In this document: positions 8,674-17,552 of the stretch, piece after piece
Numbering within the stretch: the stretch's first letter is position 1
Layout: each line of letters starts with the position of its first letter
Assembly: GCF_024749165.1 (NCBI RefSeq)
Contig: NZ_CP087190.1
Span: forward strand, 2,701,501 to 2,765,500
Origin: Pseudomonas sp. B21-023
GTDB lineage: Bacteria; Pseudomonadota; Gammaproteobacteria; Pseudomonadales; Pseudomonadaceae
Length of the DNA stretch: 64,000 bases
Direction: 5' to 3'
Translations under genes and position numbers: made by a program
Notes under the pieces: generated by a model
Database searches by the model: none
The model's input: only the letters and a program-made list of their open reading frames with translations
Told to the model about the DNA's origin: nothing

Positions 8674-9854
8674 TGAGCCAGACCATGAAAAAGCCAAATT
8701 CCCTGCTTGAAGACCTCAAATCCCTGTTGCCGGCCATCGCCGCCCGCGCCGACCAGGCCGAGCAAAAGCGCAGCGTGCCCGCCGAGAACATCGCCGCGCT
8801 CAAGGCCATCGGCCTGCACAAGGCTTTCCTGCCCAGGCATTACGGCGGCCTGGAGATCAGCCTGCCGCAGTTCGCCGAATGCATCGCCGCGCTGGCCGGC
8901 GCCTGTGCCAGCACTGCCTGGGCGATGAGCCTGCTGTGCACCCACAGCCACCAGTTGGCGATGTTCCCGGCACGCCTGCAGGACGAGATCTGGGGCCACG
9001 ATCCGGACGCCACCGCCAGTAGCAGCATCGCCCCGTTCGGGCGTACCGAAGAGGTCGAGGGCGGCGTGCTGTTCAGTGGCGAGATGGGCTGGAGCAGCGG
9101 CTGCGATCATGCCGAGTGGGCGATCATGGGCTTTCGCCGGACCAACCCCGAAGGCGGCCAGGACTACTGCTTCGCCGTGCTGCCGCGCAGCGACTACCAG
9201 ATCCGCGACGACTGGTTCGCCGCCGGCATGCGCGCCAGTGGCAGCCGCACGCTGATCGTCGAGCGCGCCTTCGTGCCCGAGCACCGCATCCAGAAGGCCA
9301 GGGACATGATGGAGGGCCACTCGGCGGGCTTCGGGCTGTATCCGGACAGCGCGATCTACTTCAACCCGTACCGGCCGTATTTTGCCAGCGGCTTCTCCAC
9401 GGTCAGCCTGGGCATCGCCGAACGCATGCTCGAGGCGTTCAAGGACAAGACCCGCCACCGCGTGCGCGCCTACACCGGCGCCGCCGTCGGCGCAGCCACC
9501 CCGGCGCTGATGCGCCTGGCCGAGTCCACCCATCAGGTCGCTGCGGCGCGCGCGCTGCTGGAAAAGAGCTGGGAGCAGATCGCCGAATACAGCGCCCGCC
9601 GCCAGTACCCGACGCGCACGGAGCTGGCCTACTGGCGTACCAACCAGGGCTATGCGGTCAAGCTGTGCATCCAGGCCGTGGATCGGCTGATGGAGGCGGC
9701 CGGCGGTGGCGCCTGGTTTGACGGCAACGAGCTGCAGCGGCTGTTCCGCGATGCGCACATGACCGGGGCGCACGCCTATACCGACTATGACGTCTGCGCG
9801 CAGATCCTGGGGCGCGAGCTGATGGGGCTGGAGCCGGATCCGGCGATGACCTGA
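8673..9854 (+). CDS. p-Hydroxyphenylacetate 3-hydroxylase, oxygenase component (C2 type)
   Basis: 393 residues of the acyl-CoA dehydrogenase-fold class D flavin monooxygenases. It matches what I recall of the Acinetobacter baumannii C2 hydroxylase almost motif for motif: LLCTHSHQ, ATASSSIAPFG, GWSSGCDHAE, KDMMEGHSAGFGLYPDS-like, RVRAYTGA and a C-terminus reading AHAYTDYDVCAQILGREL. It uses reduced flavin supplied by a separate reductase to turn HPA into 3,4-dihydroxyphenylacetate. The start is uncertain: ATG 8673 (CA motif, weak SD) or ATG 8685. The reductase gene follows. E. coli-type HpaB is a different, unrelated-looking branch. Confidence 0.85.
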   Translation: MSQTMKKPNSLLEDLKSLLPAIAARADQAEQKRSVPAENIAALKAIGLHKAFLPRHYGGLEISLPQFAECIAALAGACASTAWAMSLLCTHSHQLAMFPARLQDEIWGHDPDATASSSIAPFGRTEEVEGGVLFSGEMGWSSGCDHAEWAIMGFRRTNPEGGQDYCFAVLPRSDYQIRDDWFAAGMRASGSRTLIVERAFVPEHRIQKARDMMEGHSAGFGLYPDSAIYFNPYRPYFASGFSTVSLGIAERMLEAFKDKTRHRVRAYTGAAVGAATPALMRLAESTHQVAAARALLEKSWEQIAEYSARRQYPTRTELAYWRTNQGYAVKLCIQAVDRLMEAAGGGAWFDGNELQRLFRDAHMTGAHAYTDYDVCAQILGRELMGLEPDPAMT

Positions 9855-9868
9855 GCTTCAACCGATGA

Positions 9869-10441
<573 letters not shown>

Positions 10442-10483
10442 CTGCGTCGAGGTGTTCGACGCCAGTGTTGCAGTGCCTGTGAA

Positions 10484-10511
10484 ATCGAGCGCCGCGCGGG
10501 CGGCGCTCGAT
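10484..10511 (+). terminator. Strong hairpin after the flavin reductase gene
   Basis: ATCGAGCGCCGC pairs perfectly with GCGGCGCTCGAT (12 bp, 4-base loop), 43 bases after the reductase stop. No T-run follows, so it may be a factor-dependent end or an mRNA 3' stabiliser separating hydroxylase and permease transcripts. The rest of 10512-10692 shows no gene. Confidence 0.6.
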
Positions 10512-10692
10512 CTCAAGAGCGCTGCAAGGCTATCGTCTGGCACCTGGCAACACGGATCAAGATCGGCGGCAGACAGTGGCAAGACCTGCCTGGGTGGAGG
10601 CCGCAAAGTGACGGGGAAGACCCGGCGCACGCCAGCACTTGCGGCGCGCCGGGTAAGCGGTCATCTTTCTCTCGTCCACCCAGGGCCCACCC

Positions 10693-12192
10693 ATGACATC
10701 CAATAATAAGCTCACCGAGCACTTGAACCGTGGCAGCGTCGGCTTCCCCACCGCGCTGGCAAGCACCGTCGGCCTGATCATGGCCAGCCCGGTGATCCTC
10801 ACCGCGACCATGGGCTTCGGCATCGGCGGCAGCGCCTTCGCCGTGGCCATGCTGATCGCCGCAGTGATGATGCTGGCGCAATCGACCACCTTCGCCGAGG
10901 CGGCGGCGATCCTGCCCACCACCGGCTCTGTCTATGACTACATCAACTGCGGCATGGGCCGCTTTTTCGCCATCACCGGTACCCTGTCGGCGTACCTGAT
11001 CGTGCATGTGTTCGCCGGCACCGCCGAGACCATCCTGTCCGGGGTCATGGCCCTGGTGAACTTCGAGCACCTCAATACCCTGGCCGAGTCGGCCGGCGGC
11101 TCCTGGCTGCTGGGGGTGGCCTTCGTGCTGGTGTTCGGCGTGCTCAACGCCTTTGGCGTGAGCGCTTTCGGCCGCGCCGAGGTGGTGCTGACCTTCGGCA
11201 TGTGGACCACGCTGATGGTATTCGGCGTGCTCGGCCTGATCGCCGCGCCCGCCGTCGAGCTGGAAGGGCCATTCGGCGTGTCGCTGGTCGGCACCGACCT
11301 GATGACCATCCTGTCGTTGGTGGGCATGGCCATGTTCATGTTCGTCGGTTGCGAGTTCGTCACTCCCCTGGCCCCGGAGTTGCGCCGTTCGGCCTGGGTG
11401 ATGCCCAAGGCCATGGCGCTGGGGTTGTTCGGCGTGGCCAGTTGCATGTTCATCTACGGCGCGGCGATGAAGCGCCAGGTGGAGAACGTGGTGCTCGATG
11501 CGGCAAGCGGCGTGCACCTGCTGGACACCCCCATGGCCATCCCGCGTTTCGCCGAGCAGGTGATGGGCGATATCGGCCCGGTGTGGCTGGGCATCGGCTT
11601 CCTGTTCGCCGGCGCGGCCACCATCAACACGCTGATGGCCGGGGTGCCGCGGATTCTCTACGGCATGGCGGTGGATGGGGCGTTGCCCAAGGTGTTCACC
11701 TACCTGCACCCGCGCTTCAAGACCCCGCTGCTGTGCATCCTGGTGGTGGCGCTGATCCCCTGCCTGCATGCCTGGTACCTGGGTGGCAACACCGACAACA
11801 TCCTGCACCTGGTGCTGGCGGCGGTATGTGCATGGAGCACCGCGTACCTGCTGGTGACCCTGTCGGTGGTGATCCTGCGCATCCGTCGCCCGGACCTGCC
11901 GCGGGCCTATCGCTCGCCGCTGTTCCCGCTGCCGCAGATCGTCTCCAGCATCGGCATCCTGCTGGGGATGTGGTTCATCACCCCGCCGGGCATGAACCCG
12001 GCCGATGTCTATGTGCCGTTCGCCGTGATGCTTGGCGCCACCGCCGTCTACGCGCTGTTCTGGACCCTGTGCGTGCAGAAGGTCAACCCGTTCCGGCCGG
12101 CCAGGGTCGAGGATGTGCTGGAGAAGGAGTTCGCCGCCGAGCCCGGTCAGCCTCATAGCGATCAGGTGCGCCATGTCGGCAAGCTGGCTTGA
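10693..12192 (+). CDS. APC-superfamily amine/amino acid permease
   Basis: 499 residues and about twelve membrane segments. The first helix has the unwound GLIMASPVILTATMGFG stretch and TM2-3 carries ILPTTGSVYDYINCG-like residues, as in amine permeases of the APC superfamily. Codons 4-6 contain AATAATAA, a perfect CA motif, arguing for catabolite repression at translation. Placed after the HPA hydroxylase genes and before a FeaR-like regulator, it probably imports tyramine, phenylethylamine or HPA. Substrate not proven. Confidence 0.8.
   Translation: MTSNNKLTEHLNRGSVGFPTALASTVGLIMASPVILTATMGFGIGGSAFAVAMLIAAVMMLAQSTTFAEAAAILPTTGSVYDYINCGMGRFFAITGTLSAYLIVHVFAGTAETILSGVMALVNFEHLNTLAESAGGSWLLGVAFVLVFGVLNAFGVSAFGRAEVVLTFGMWTTLMVFGVLGLIAAPAVELEGPFGVSLVGTDLMTILSLVGMAMFMFVGCEFVTPLAPELRRSAWVMPKAMALGLFGVASCMFIYGAAMKRQVENVVLDAASGVHLLDTPMAIPRFAEQVMGDIGPVWLGIGFLFAGAATINTLMAGVPRILYGMAVDGALPKVFTYLHPRFKTPLLCILVVALIPCLHAWYLGGNTDNILHLVLAAVCAWSTAYLLVTLSVVILRIRRPDLPRAYRSPLFPLPQIVSSIGILLGMWFITPPGMNPADVYVPFAVMLGATAVYALFWTLCVQKVNPFRPARVEDVLEKEFAAEPGQPHSDQVRHVGKLA
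10702..10709 (+). promoter_or_regulatory. Crc/Hfq CA motif inside the permease start
   Basis: AATAATAA occupies 10702-10709, six bases after the permease ATG, an effective place for Hfq-Crc to block initiation. Confidence 0.6.
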
Positions 12193-12736
12193 GCGCCTGA
12201 GCGGGCCACGCGCTCCGGCCGGGTATCGGCCTGGGGCGACCCTGGCGCGTTTGGGGCGCAACCTCGGAATACCGGATTTGCAATCCGCAGCATCCTTTAC
12301 CTACCGCGAGGATGGTCCGCGTATCGAGGTGCGTGAGCGCACCGAAAGCCACCTGCTGATGCACCTGGTCATGTGCGAGTTCATCCTGCGCGTGCCAGCC
12401 AGTGGCCAGGGCACGCTGCGCGCCGAACTGCACCACACCGGCATGCTGCGGCGCAGCGGGCTGGGCTGCCGCCTGCGCGGCGGTGACCGGCTATTGTTCG
12501 AAGCGCTCGAGGCGCGCCTTGCAACGCTGCAGGCCACCCTGATGCCCCTGGACTTCAAGCGCCTGGCCATCGACTGCAGTAACGGCCAGTGGCAGGTGAC
12601 CCTGGAGCACATGGGCGCCAGCGAAGTGGTCAACCGGATGCCCGCCTTGCGTCGCTATATCCCCCTCACAACCGAACAGCGCCACCATCTCTGGCTGGCG
12701 TTCGACGGGTTGGCGTACGCCCTGCGCGACCTCTGA
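12173..12736 (+). CDS. Conserved hypothetical protein, DUF3156-like
   Basis: 187 residues from an ATG at 12173, which overlaps the end of the permease gene by 20 bases; a longer upstream reading is only permease shadow. The protein is soluble with no signal peptide. Features include SWLERLSGPRAPAGYRPG at the start, VRERTESHLLMHLVMCEF in the middle and RRYIPLTTEQRHHLWLAFDG near the end. It resembles the uncharacterised DUF3156 family I recall from Pseudomonas. The overlap suggests translational coupling and a role linked to the transporter or its substrate. No activity can be assigned. Confidence 0.7.
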   Translation: MSASWLERLSGPRAPAGYRPGATLARLGRNLGIPDLQSAASFTYREDGPRIEVRERTESHLLMHLVMCEFILRVPASGQGTLRAELHHTGMLRRSGLGCRLRGGDRLLFEALEARLATLQATLMPLDFKRLAIDCSNGQWQVTLEHMGASEVVNRMPALRRYIPLTTEQRHHLWLAFDGLAYALRDL

Positions 12737-12740
12737 ATCC

Positions 12741-12825
12741 TGTAGGAGCGGCTTTAGCCGCGATCACCCGCAAAGCGGGTGCCAGGCACCGCGACACCTG
12801 CATCGCGACTGAAGCCGGTCCTACA
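12741..12825. repeat. REP/BIME-like palindromic element
   Basis: TGTAGGAGCGGCTT at 12741 is inverted as GAAGCCGGTCCTACA ending at 12825. An inner hairpin CACCCGC-aaa-GCGGGTG lies at about 12766-12782. The layout is a P. putida-type REP pair immediately after the DUF3156-like gene. Confidence 0.7.
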
Positions 12826-12874
12826 AGAGATGACAGTTGTACGTTCATTGATAACATGTTAACAATTACTCCAT

Positions 12875-12882
12875 AACAACAA
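12875..12882 (+). promoter_or_regulatory. Crc/Hfq CA motif before the AraC regulator
   Basis: AACAACAA matches AANAANAA and sits 10 bases before the GGAGG ribosome binding site (12893-12897) of the AraC-type gene. The preceding 30 bases are AT-rich (ATAACATGTTAAC) and probably hold its promoter. Confidence 0.55.
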
Positions 12883-12902
12883 CCGTTGCTGTGGAGGTCG
12901 CC

Positions 12903-13874
12903 ATGCCCATGCCCCAGCCCGCTTCAGTTCACAGCGCAAGCCCGCCCCAGGACGGCCTGGAGCGCTGGACGACGGCCATGCAGAAAGTCTGCGGCCAGTT
13001 CCAGACCGAACTTGCCTTCAACCGCTCGCTGTTCATCGGCGAGATATCGACCTACAACCGCGCCGGCCTGGCCCTGGCCAATCTGCGCACCAATGCCGGC
13101 AATATCCGCCGCCTGGGCGACAACCCCGACCGCGACGACGACCAGCATTGCTTTCTGGTCAGCCAGCGCATGGGCTACTCGCAGATCACCCAGGGCGGCG
13201 CGAGTATCCAGCTTTCGCCAGGCGAGCTGCTGTTGATGGATTCGGTGGGCCCGTGCGAGATCACTCCGTTCGGCCTGATCGAGCATGTTTCGCTGTCACT
13301 GTCCCGCGAGCAGGTGCGCAAGCATCTTGCGAAGCAGGGCGCGACCTTCGGCAAGATCTCCTCGACCAACGCCTGCGGGCGCATGCTGCACCTGCTGATG
13401 GACCAGCTGTGCCGTGAAGGCGACGAGGCCGGGGCAACCCAGGGTGAGGCGCTGCAGGCGGCGTTCATCGCTCTGCTGGAGCCGGGCTTCGAGCGCGGTG
13501 ATGACAACCCCGGCTCGGTGGCCGGGCTCGGCGGCGTCAGCCTGCGGGGCTATGTGCAAAAGGTCATCGACGAGTCGCTGGGCCAGCCCGGGTTGACCCC
13601 GGCAAACCTGGCCGAGCGCCTGAGCATTTCGGTGCGCCATCTGTACCGGTTGTTCGAGGAGGAGGGTGACAGCGTGTGCCGTTACATCCAGCGCTCGCGG
13701 CTCAAGCGCAGCGCCGATGATCTGTCCAACCCGTTCCTCAAGCGCGAGTCGATCACCTCGATCGCCTACAAGTGGGGGTTCACCGATTCGGCGCATTTCA
13801 GCCGGGCATTCAAGAAGCAGTTCGAGCAGTCGCCGAAGGATTTCCGAGCGATGGCGTTGATGGCGGGGCGCTAA
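12903..13874 (+). CDS. AraC-family regulator, FeaR-like
   Basis: 323 residues from the ATG at 12903, 5 bases after GGAGG. The N-terminal half (about 1-200) is the AraC-binding-like domain seen in FeaR, including GYSQITQGGASIQLSPGELLLMD. The C-terminal 100 residues hold two HTHs: LAERLSISVRHLYRLFEE, then SIAYKWGFTDSAHFSRAFKK with the AraC signature. FeaR activates tyramine/phenylethylamine oxidase and arylacetaldehyde dehydrogenase genes. Here it lies between the permease and an FAD amine oxidase, so it is the best candidate activator for the amine-to-HPA genes. Confidence 0.8.
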   Translation: MPMPQPASVHSASPPQDGLERWTTAMQKVCGQFQTELAFNRSLFIGEISTYNRAGLALANLRTNAGNIRRLGDNPDRDDDQHCFLVSQRMGYSQITQGGASIQLSPGELLLMDSVGPCEITPFGLIEHVSLSLSREQVRKHLAKQGATFGKISSTNACGRMLHLLMDQLCREGDEAGATQGEALQAAFIALLEPGFERGDDNPGSVAGLGGVSLRGYVQKVIDESLGQPGLTPANLAERLSISVRHLYRLFEEEGDSVCRYIQRSRLKRSADDLSNPFLKRESITSIAYKWGFTDSAHFSRAFKKQFEQSPKDFRAMALMAGR

Positions 13875-13913
13875 AGCATCGCCGGCTTGTCCTTGCGACA
13901 AACCGCGTGGAAA

Positions 13914-13930
13914 GGGCCGCAAAGCGGCCC
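13914..13930. terminator. Bidirectional hairpin between AraC regulator and cupin genes
   Basis: GGGCCGC-AAA-GCGGCCC, a 7-bp perfect stem, lies in the 66-base gap between two convergent genes. Confidence 0.6.
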
Positions 13931-13940
13931 CAAGGATTTA

Positions 13941-14306
13941 TCACGCTAGCGCAAGGTAATGCTTCACAAATGTCTCGCTCAACACTTCCCACAGCACCGG
14001 TGTGCCCTTGGTCACGAACCACGCATCACCCGCTTTGTAGCGTGTCACCTGCCCGGTGGATTCATCGGTCAGCTGGATCTCGCCGGTCACGATCACCGCC
14101 TGCTCGCTGAACGGATAGACCATGCGGAACTTGCCTTGGGTGGTGCCGAAGTAGGCACTGCTGACCGGGTCGGTCGGGGCGCCGTGGGTCATCTTGCCGT
14201 AGCACTTTACCTCGCCTTCGAGGATGGTCGAGCCGAGGTCGGCAACGGTGCCCCAGGCGTCGAGTTCGGACAGCTGCACACCCTGGCGGACGGCGGTGAG
14301 GGTCAT
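13941..14306 (-). CDS. Small cupin protein (EutQ/DUF861-like)
   Basis: 121 residues with a single cupin fold: FRMVYPFSEQAVIVTGEIQL fits the first cupin motif and YKAGDAWFVTKGTPVLWEV the second. The first-motif metal ligands are largely lost, so a metal site is doubtful. Small cupins of this type often accompany amine-oxidising FAD enzymes. AGGAG and, just before it, a CA motif (AACAAAAA) precede the ATG. It lies 31 bases downstream of the FAD oxidoreductase gene and is cotranscribed with it. The role is unknown. Confidence 0.75.
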   Translation of the reverse strand: MTLTAVRQGVQLSELDAWGTVADLGSTILEGEVKCYGKMTHGAPTDPVSSAYFGTTQGKFRMVYPFSEQAVIVTGEIQLTDESTGQVTRYKAGDAWFVTKGTPVLWEVLSETFVKHYLALA

Positions 14307-14320
14307 GGTGGTTCTCCTGG

Positions 14321-14328
14321 TTTTTGTT
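14321..14328 (-). promoter_or_regulatory. Crc/Hfq CA motif before the cupin gene
   Basis: On the minus strand AACAAAAA lies immediately upstream of AGGAG and 15 bases before the cupin ATG; it fits AANAANAA. Confidence 0.5.
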
Positions 14329-14337
14329 CAAAAGGAA

Positions 14338-15636
14338 TCAACGGCGGCCGTTGAAGAAGCCCGACAGCTGATGCACGGTCTTGCCGGCGGTCAGCAGCAG
14401 TGGGCGGATATGGTCCTTGCCGAGGATGCGCGCGTGCTTGACCGAACTGATCAGGTCATAGCGGGCCGAGCCTTCGCTCATGCCCTCGGCGAGGATCTTG
14501 CAGATGATGTGGCTGGGGGTGACGCCAAAGCCCGAGTAGCCCTGCACGTAGAAGGCGTTGGGGCGGTTGCTCAGGGTGCCGATCTGCGGGAACAGGTTGG
14601 CGCTGGTGGCCATCGGCCCGCCCCAGGCCAGGTCGATGCGCACGTCCTTGAGGTAGGGGAAGATCTTCAGCATCAGGTTGCGGTTCCAGGCCTTGAGGTC
14701 CTTGGGAATATGCTCCACGAACGGCGTGGCGGCACCGAACAGCAGGCGGTTCTCGCGGGTGACGCGGTAGTAGTCGATCACCGGGCGGATATCGCTGTAG
14801 GCGCCGCGGATCGGGCTGATGCGCTGTATGAGCTCGTCCGATAGTGGCTCGGTCATCAACTGGAAGGCATAGGTGTTGACGGTGCGCGCATGCAGTTCGG
14901 GTTCGAGCTTGTTGAGGAAGCTGTCGCAGGCCCACAGCAGCTTGCTGGCCTTGACCGAACCGCGCCCGGTGCGCACGGTGATGCGCTCGCCGTAGTGCAC
15001 TTCCAGGGCCGGGCTGTGCTCGAAGATCCGGGCACCATGGCCGACCAGGGCCTGGGCCTCGCCAAGCAGCAGGTTTAGTGAGTGCACGTGGCCGCCGCCC
15101 ATGTGCAGCAGGGCGCTGCTGTAGGCGTCGGAGCCGATGATCTGCCTGACCTCCGAGCCACCGAGGAAGCGGATCTCGTCCTTGCCGTTGATGGCCTTGA
15201 AGTCCTTCTCCCAGGCGCGCAGGGTCTTTTCCTGGCGGGCGTTGAAGCCCATGTAGCCGTAGCCGTGGCAGAAGTCGGCGTCGATCTGGTAGCGGGCGAT
15301 GCGCGCCTTGATGATGCTGGCGCCCAGCTCGCTGATCTCGAAGATCTCGCGCAGGCCTTGGTCGCCCACGCTGCTCTTGATCTTCTCCAGGTCGTGGCCG
15401 ATGCCGGCCATGATCTGCCCGCCGTTGCGCCCGGTGCCGCCGAAGCCCAGGTAGCGGGCCTCGAGCACGACGACATTGGTGATACCTTGCTCGGCCAGTT
15501 CCAGGGCGGTGTTGATGCCCGAGAAGCCGCCGCCGATCACCACGACATCGGCTTCGATGTCGCTTTCCAGGGTGGGGAAGCTGAGGTTGTACTTCTTGGT
15601 GGCGGTGTAGTACGTCGGCGTTTCGATGTTGATCAT
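14338..15636 (-). CDS. FAD-dependent amine oxidoreductase (PuuB/DAO family)
   Basis: 432 residues from the ATG at 15636. VVVIGGGFSGINTALELAE (about residues 30-48) is the FAD-binding GxGxxG helix, LEARYLGFGGTGRNGGQIMAG the second flavin contact typical of gamma-glutamylputrescine oxidase-like enzymes, and VQGYSGFGVTPSH the C-terminal flavin loop. Family members oxidise primary or secondary amines to aldehydes. Beside a FeaR-like regulator and upstream of an arylacetaldehyde dehydrogenase it could supply arylacetaldehyde from tyramine-like amines in place of the copper oxidase TynA (inference). Confidence 0.8.
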   Translation of the reverse strand: MINIETPTYYTATKKYNLSFPTLESDIEADVVVIGGGFSGINTALELAEQGITNVVVLEARYLGFGGTGRNGGQIMAGIGHDLEKIKSSVGDQGLREIFEISELGASIIKARIARYQIDADFCHGYGYMGFNARQEKTLRAWEKDFKAINGKDEIRFLGGSEVRQIIGSDAYSSALLHMGGGHVHSLNLLLGEAQALVGHGARIFEHSPALEVHYGERITVRTGRGSVKASKLLWACDSFLNKLEPELHARTVNTYAFQLMTEPLSDELIQRISPIRGAYSDIRPVIDYYRVTRENRLLFGAATPFVEHIPKDLKAWNRNLMLKIFPYLKDVRIDLAWGGPMATSANLFPQIGTLSNRPNAFYVQGYSGFGVTPSHIICKILAEGMSEGSARYDLISSVKHARILGKDHIRPLLLTAGKTVHQLSGFFNGRR

Positions 15637-15895
15637 GGCGCAGCCTGGACAGTTGGAATTGTTGGACAGCACGGCTTGCACAAGCGCTGGCGGTTGCAAG
15701 TATTGAGCACCTAACGACAGGTAGGTGTCTTGCCTGGGACTGCCAGGGTTTTGCTTCAGGCTGCCACGTTGTCCATCGCGTCCAACACCGTAGGCATACG
15801 GCGGCAGCATGACCTCCACGGGAGAAGTGGTGATCATGCGCCTCATGAATATGTTAAGTAAATCAACCTCTGTGGCTAACGCCAGTCAGTTTAGC

Positions 15896-16020
15896 GATAG
15901 GGGCCGCTTTGCGGCCCATCGCCGGCAAGCCGGCTCCCACAGATACAGCGCAGGCCTTACTAATTGCGCGGTCCCTGTGGGAGCCGGCTTGCCGGCGATA
16001 GGCTGCGTAGCAGCCCCTGT
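15896..16020. repeat. REP pair (GCCGGCAAGCCGGC type); fills the 15637-16028 gap
   Basis: The 392-base stretch between the FAD oxidoreductase start and the next gene has no ORF. Its right part holds an inverted REP pair: 15918-15941 (GCCGGCAAGCCGGCTCCCAC core) and 15976-15999 (its inverse), flanked by shorter GGGCCGC/GCGGCCC and GGCTGC/GCAGCC arms. The left part (15640-15890) should carry the promoter of the FAD oxidoreductase; I could not identify a convincing box. Confidence 0.8.
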
Positions 16021-16028
16021 GACGCTTA

Positions 16029-17186
16029 TTACTTGAAATCCCACTGCATCTGCGTGGCGATGCTCACACCGCTGGACGACCTGACACAGACGTCCAGGTA
16101 GTCAGTGAAGCGTGGCGGCATGGCAATGCCTTCTTCCAGCAGGCGGCTGTTGTCGAACAGGTAGTTGAGGTCGGCGAAGCCGCTGTACAGGCGCAAGGCA
16201 CGCAGCACCAGCCGTGGGTTGGCCGGGCCGATGCGGGTCTCGAAATCGCCGGCCAGCGATTTCAGGTCGTCTACCTCGACCTTGCGATAGCGCTCGCCCA
16301 CCGGCTCCGCGCCATTGGCCAAGGCGAAGGCCTGGTCGATCTCTGCGAAGGTGCAGGCTGAATGATGGCCGGCGGAGATATGGTAGAGGTCATGGCTCAG
16401 GCGTGGCTTGAGCGCCAGGCCGATCAACGCCTCGGCGCAGTAGTCCACCGGGATCACGTCGATCTGCTCGTCCAGACCGCAGGTGAAGCTCTCCAGGGCG
16501 AAGCCCATGCGGAACACCCAGAAGATGCTCCCCGAGGCCTGGCAGCCGAGGCTGCGGTGGCCGACCACGATGGATGGCCGCGCCACCACCAGCGGCAGGC
16601 TGGGCAGCTCTTCACGCATGCGCCGTTCGATCTCCGCCTTCGAGGCGGTGTAGTCCACCAGTTGCTGCGCGGCCTCGGGGAACTCCCACGATTCGCTGAT
16701 CGGTGACTCGCGCTGCGGGCCGCAGCACATGGCGGTGCCGACGTGGAGGAAACGCTTGAGACGGCTGGAGCGGCTCAGTACCTGGGCAAAGGCGTAGGTG
16801 CCCTCGACGTTTACCGGCCAGATATTGGGGTTCTTCGAGAACGAGGCCACGGCGGCGCAATTGATCACTCGGTCGAGCTGCATCAGACGCGGCGTCTCGC
16901 GAGCCAGCCAAGTGGTGTCGAGGAAGTCGCCGCAGAGGATCTGCGCTTCGCTCAGGGCCTGGCCCTGGCTGTCGTCGACACCGTGCTGGCGCAGGTTGTC
17001 GCGCAGGCGTTGCAGGCCCTGCGCCGGGTTATCGGCGCGAACGAGGAAGCACAGGGCCTCGGCATGCCCTTCGGCGATCATCTGGGCGGCGACGGCGCCA
17101 CCGAGAAAACCTGTGGCACCGGTCAGCAGAATACGCTCCTGGGCTGGACACGGGAGGGTGGGCGTATGAATGGCGGGGGTGTTCAT
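16029..17186 (-). CDS. NAD(P)-binding thioester-reductase-type SDR
   Basis: 385 residues of the extended SDR 'NAD_binding_4' group, which includes fatty acyl-CoA reductases and terminal reductase domains of carboxylate reductases. LLTGATGFLGG is the cofactor loop and YTASKAEIERRM the catalytic Tyr-Lys region; VINCAAVASF and VARPSIVVG also fit. Here the domain stands alone, without adenylation or carrier domains. The ATG at 17186 has GAGGAAACCT before it. Monocistronic, with an AT-rich upstream region unlike its surroundings. It probably reduces an acyl thioester to aldehyde or alcohol. Confidence 0.75.
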   Translation of the reverse strand: MNTPAIHTPTLPCPAQERILLTGATGFLGGAVAAQMIAEGHAEALCFLVRADNPAQGLQRLRDNLRQHGVDDSQGQALSEAQILCGDFLDTTWLARETPRLMQLDRVINCAAVASFSKNPNIWPVNVEGTYAFAQVLSRSSRLKRFLHVGTAMCCGPQRESPISESWEFPEAAQQLVDYTASKAEIERRMREELPSLPLVVARPSIVVGHRSLGCQASGSIFWVFRMGFALESFTCGLDEQIDVIPVDYCAEALIGLALKPRLSHDLYHISAGHHSACTFAEIDQAFALANGAEPVGERYRKVEVDDLKSLAGDFETRIGPANPRLVLRALRLYSGFADLNYLFDNSRLLEEGIAMPPRFTDYLDVCVRSSSGVSIATQMQWDFK

Positions 17187-17552
17187 AGGTTTCCTCGGCA
17201 AGTAATTTGCCACTTTTTCATTCTTTGGAATGGGTGTGAAAGTTGCGTGAAAAGTTTGCTCGTGCGACTAATTCAAGTCCGGAGCTATTGGTTTTTTGAT
17301 AAGCATGGCGCGAGCCGATATCACGTCGGAAAGCGCGTCGTATGGGAATCATGGCCTTGCACCGCGCAGGCAGATAGCGGCGAAGAGCAGGGCGGCGAGA
17401 CATTGTCTGGCGGACCGATGGTTATTTCAATTAACTGTTGGCGCAGTTATGCAGGTTTTTGGTGAAACAATTTTAATGGGCTATGAGCAGATGTAAGCAG
17501 CTATATCAAATATGTAAATATATTTAAATTTGCACGCGGTTAATTGTTGGTA
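17187..17552. other. Gene-free AT-rich block upstream of the thioester reductase
   Basis: 366 bases without a credible gene. Composition drops sharply, most clearly at 17410-17550, where runs such as ATATCAAATATGTAAATATA occur in an otherwise GC-rich window. It probably contains the promoter of the leftward SDR gene and is a candidate for silencing by MvaT/H-NS-like proteins, which prefer such tracts. Nothing else is recognisable. Confidence 0.6.

Noticed and set aside
10513..12261. 582-codon minus-strand ORF over the permease
   Set aside because: Hydrophilic His/Gln/Gly-rich shadow of a membrane protein gene; the opposite strand has clear APC motifs.
15896..16020. CRISPR-like or IS terminal repeats
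   Set aside because: The inverted GCCGGCAAGCCGGC units occur as pairs without regular spacers or transposase and fit P. putida REP elements.
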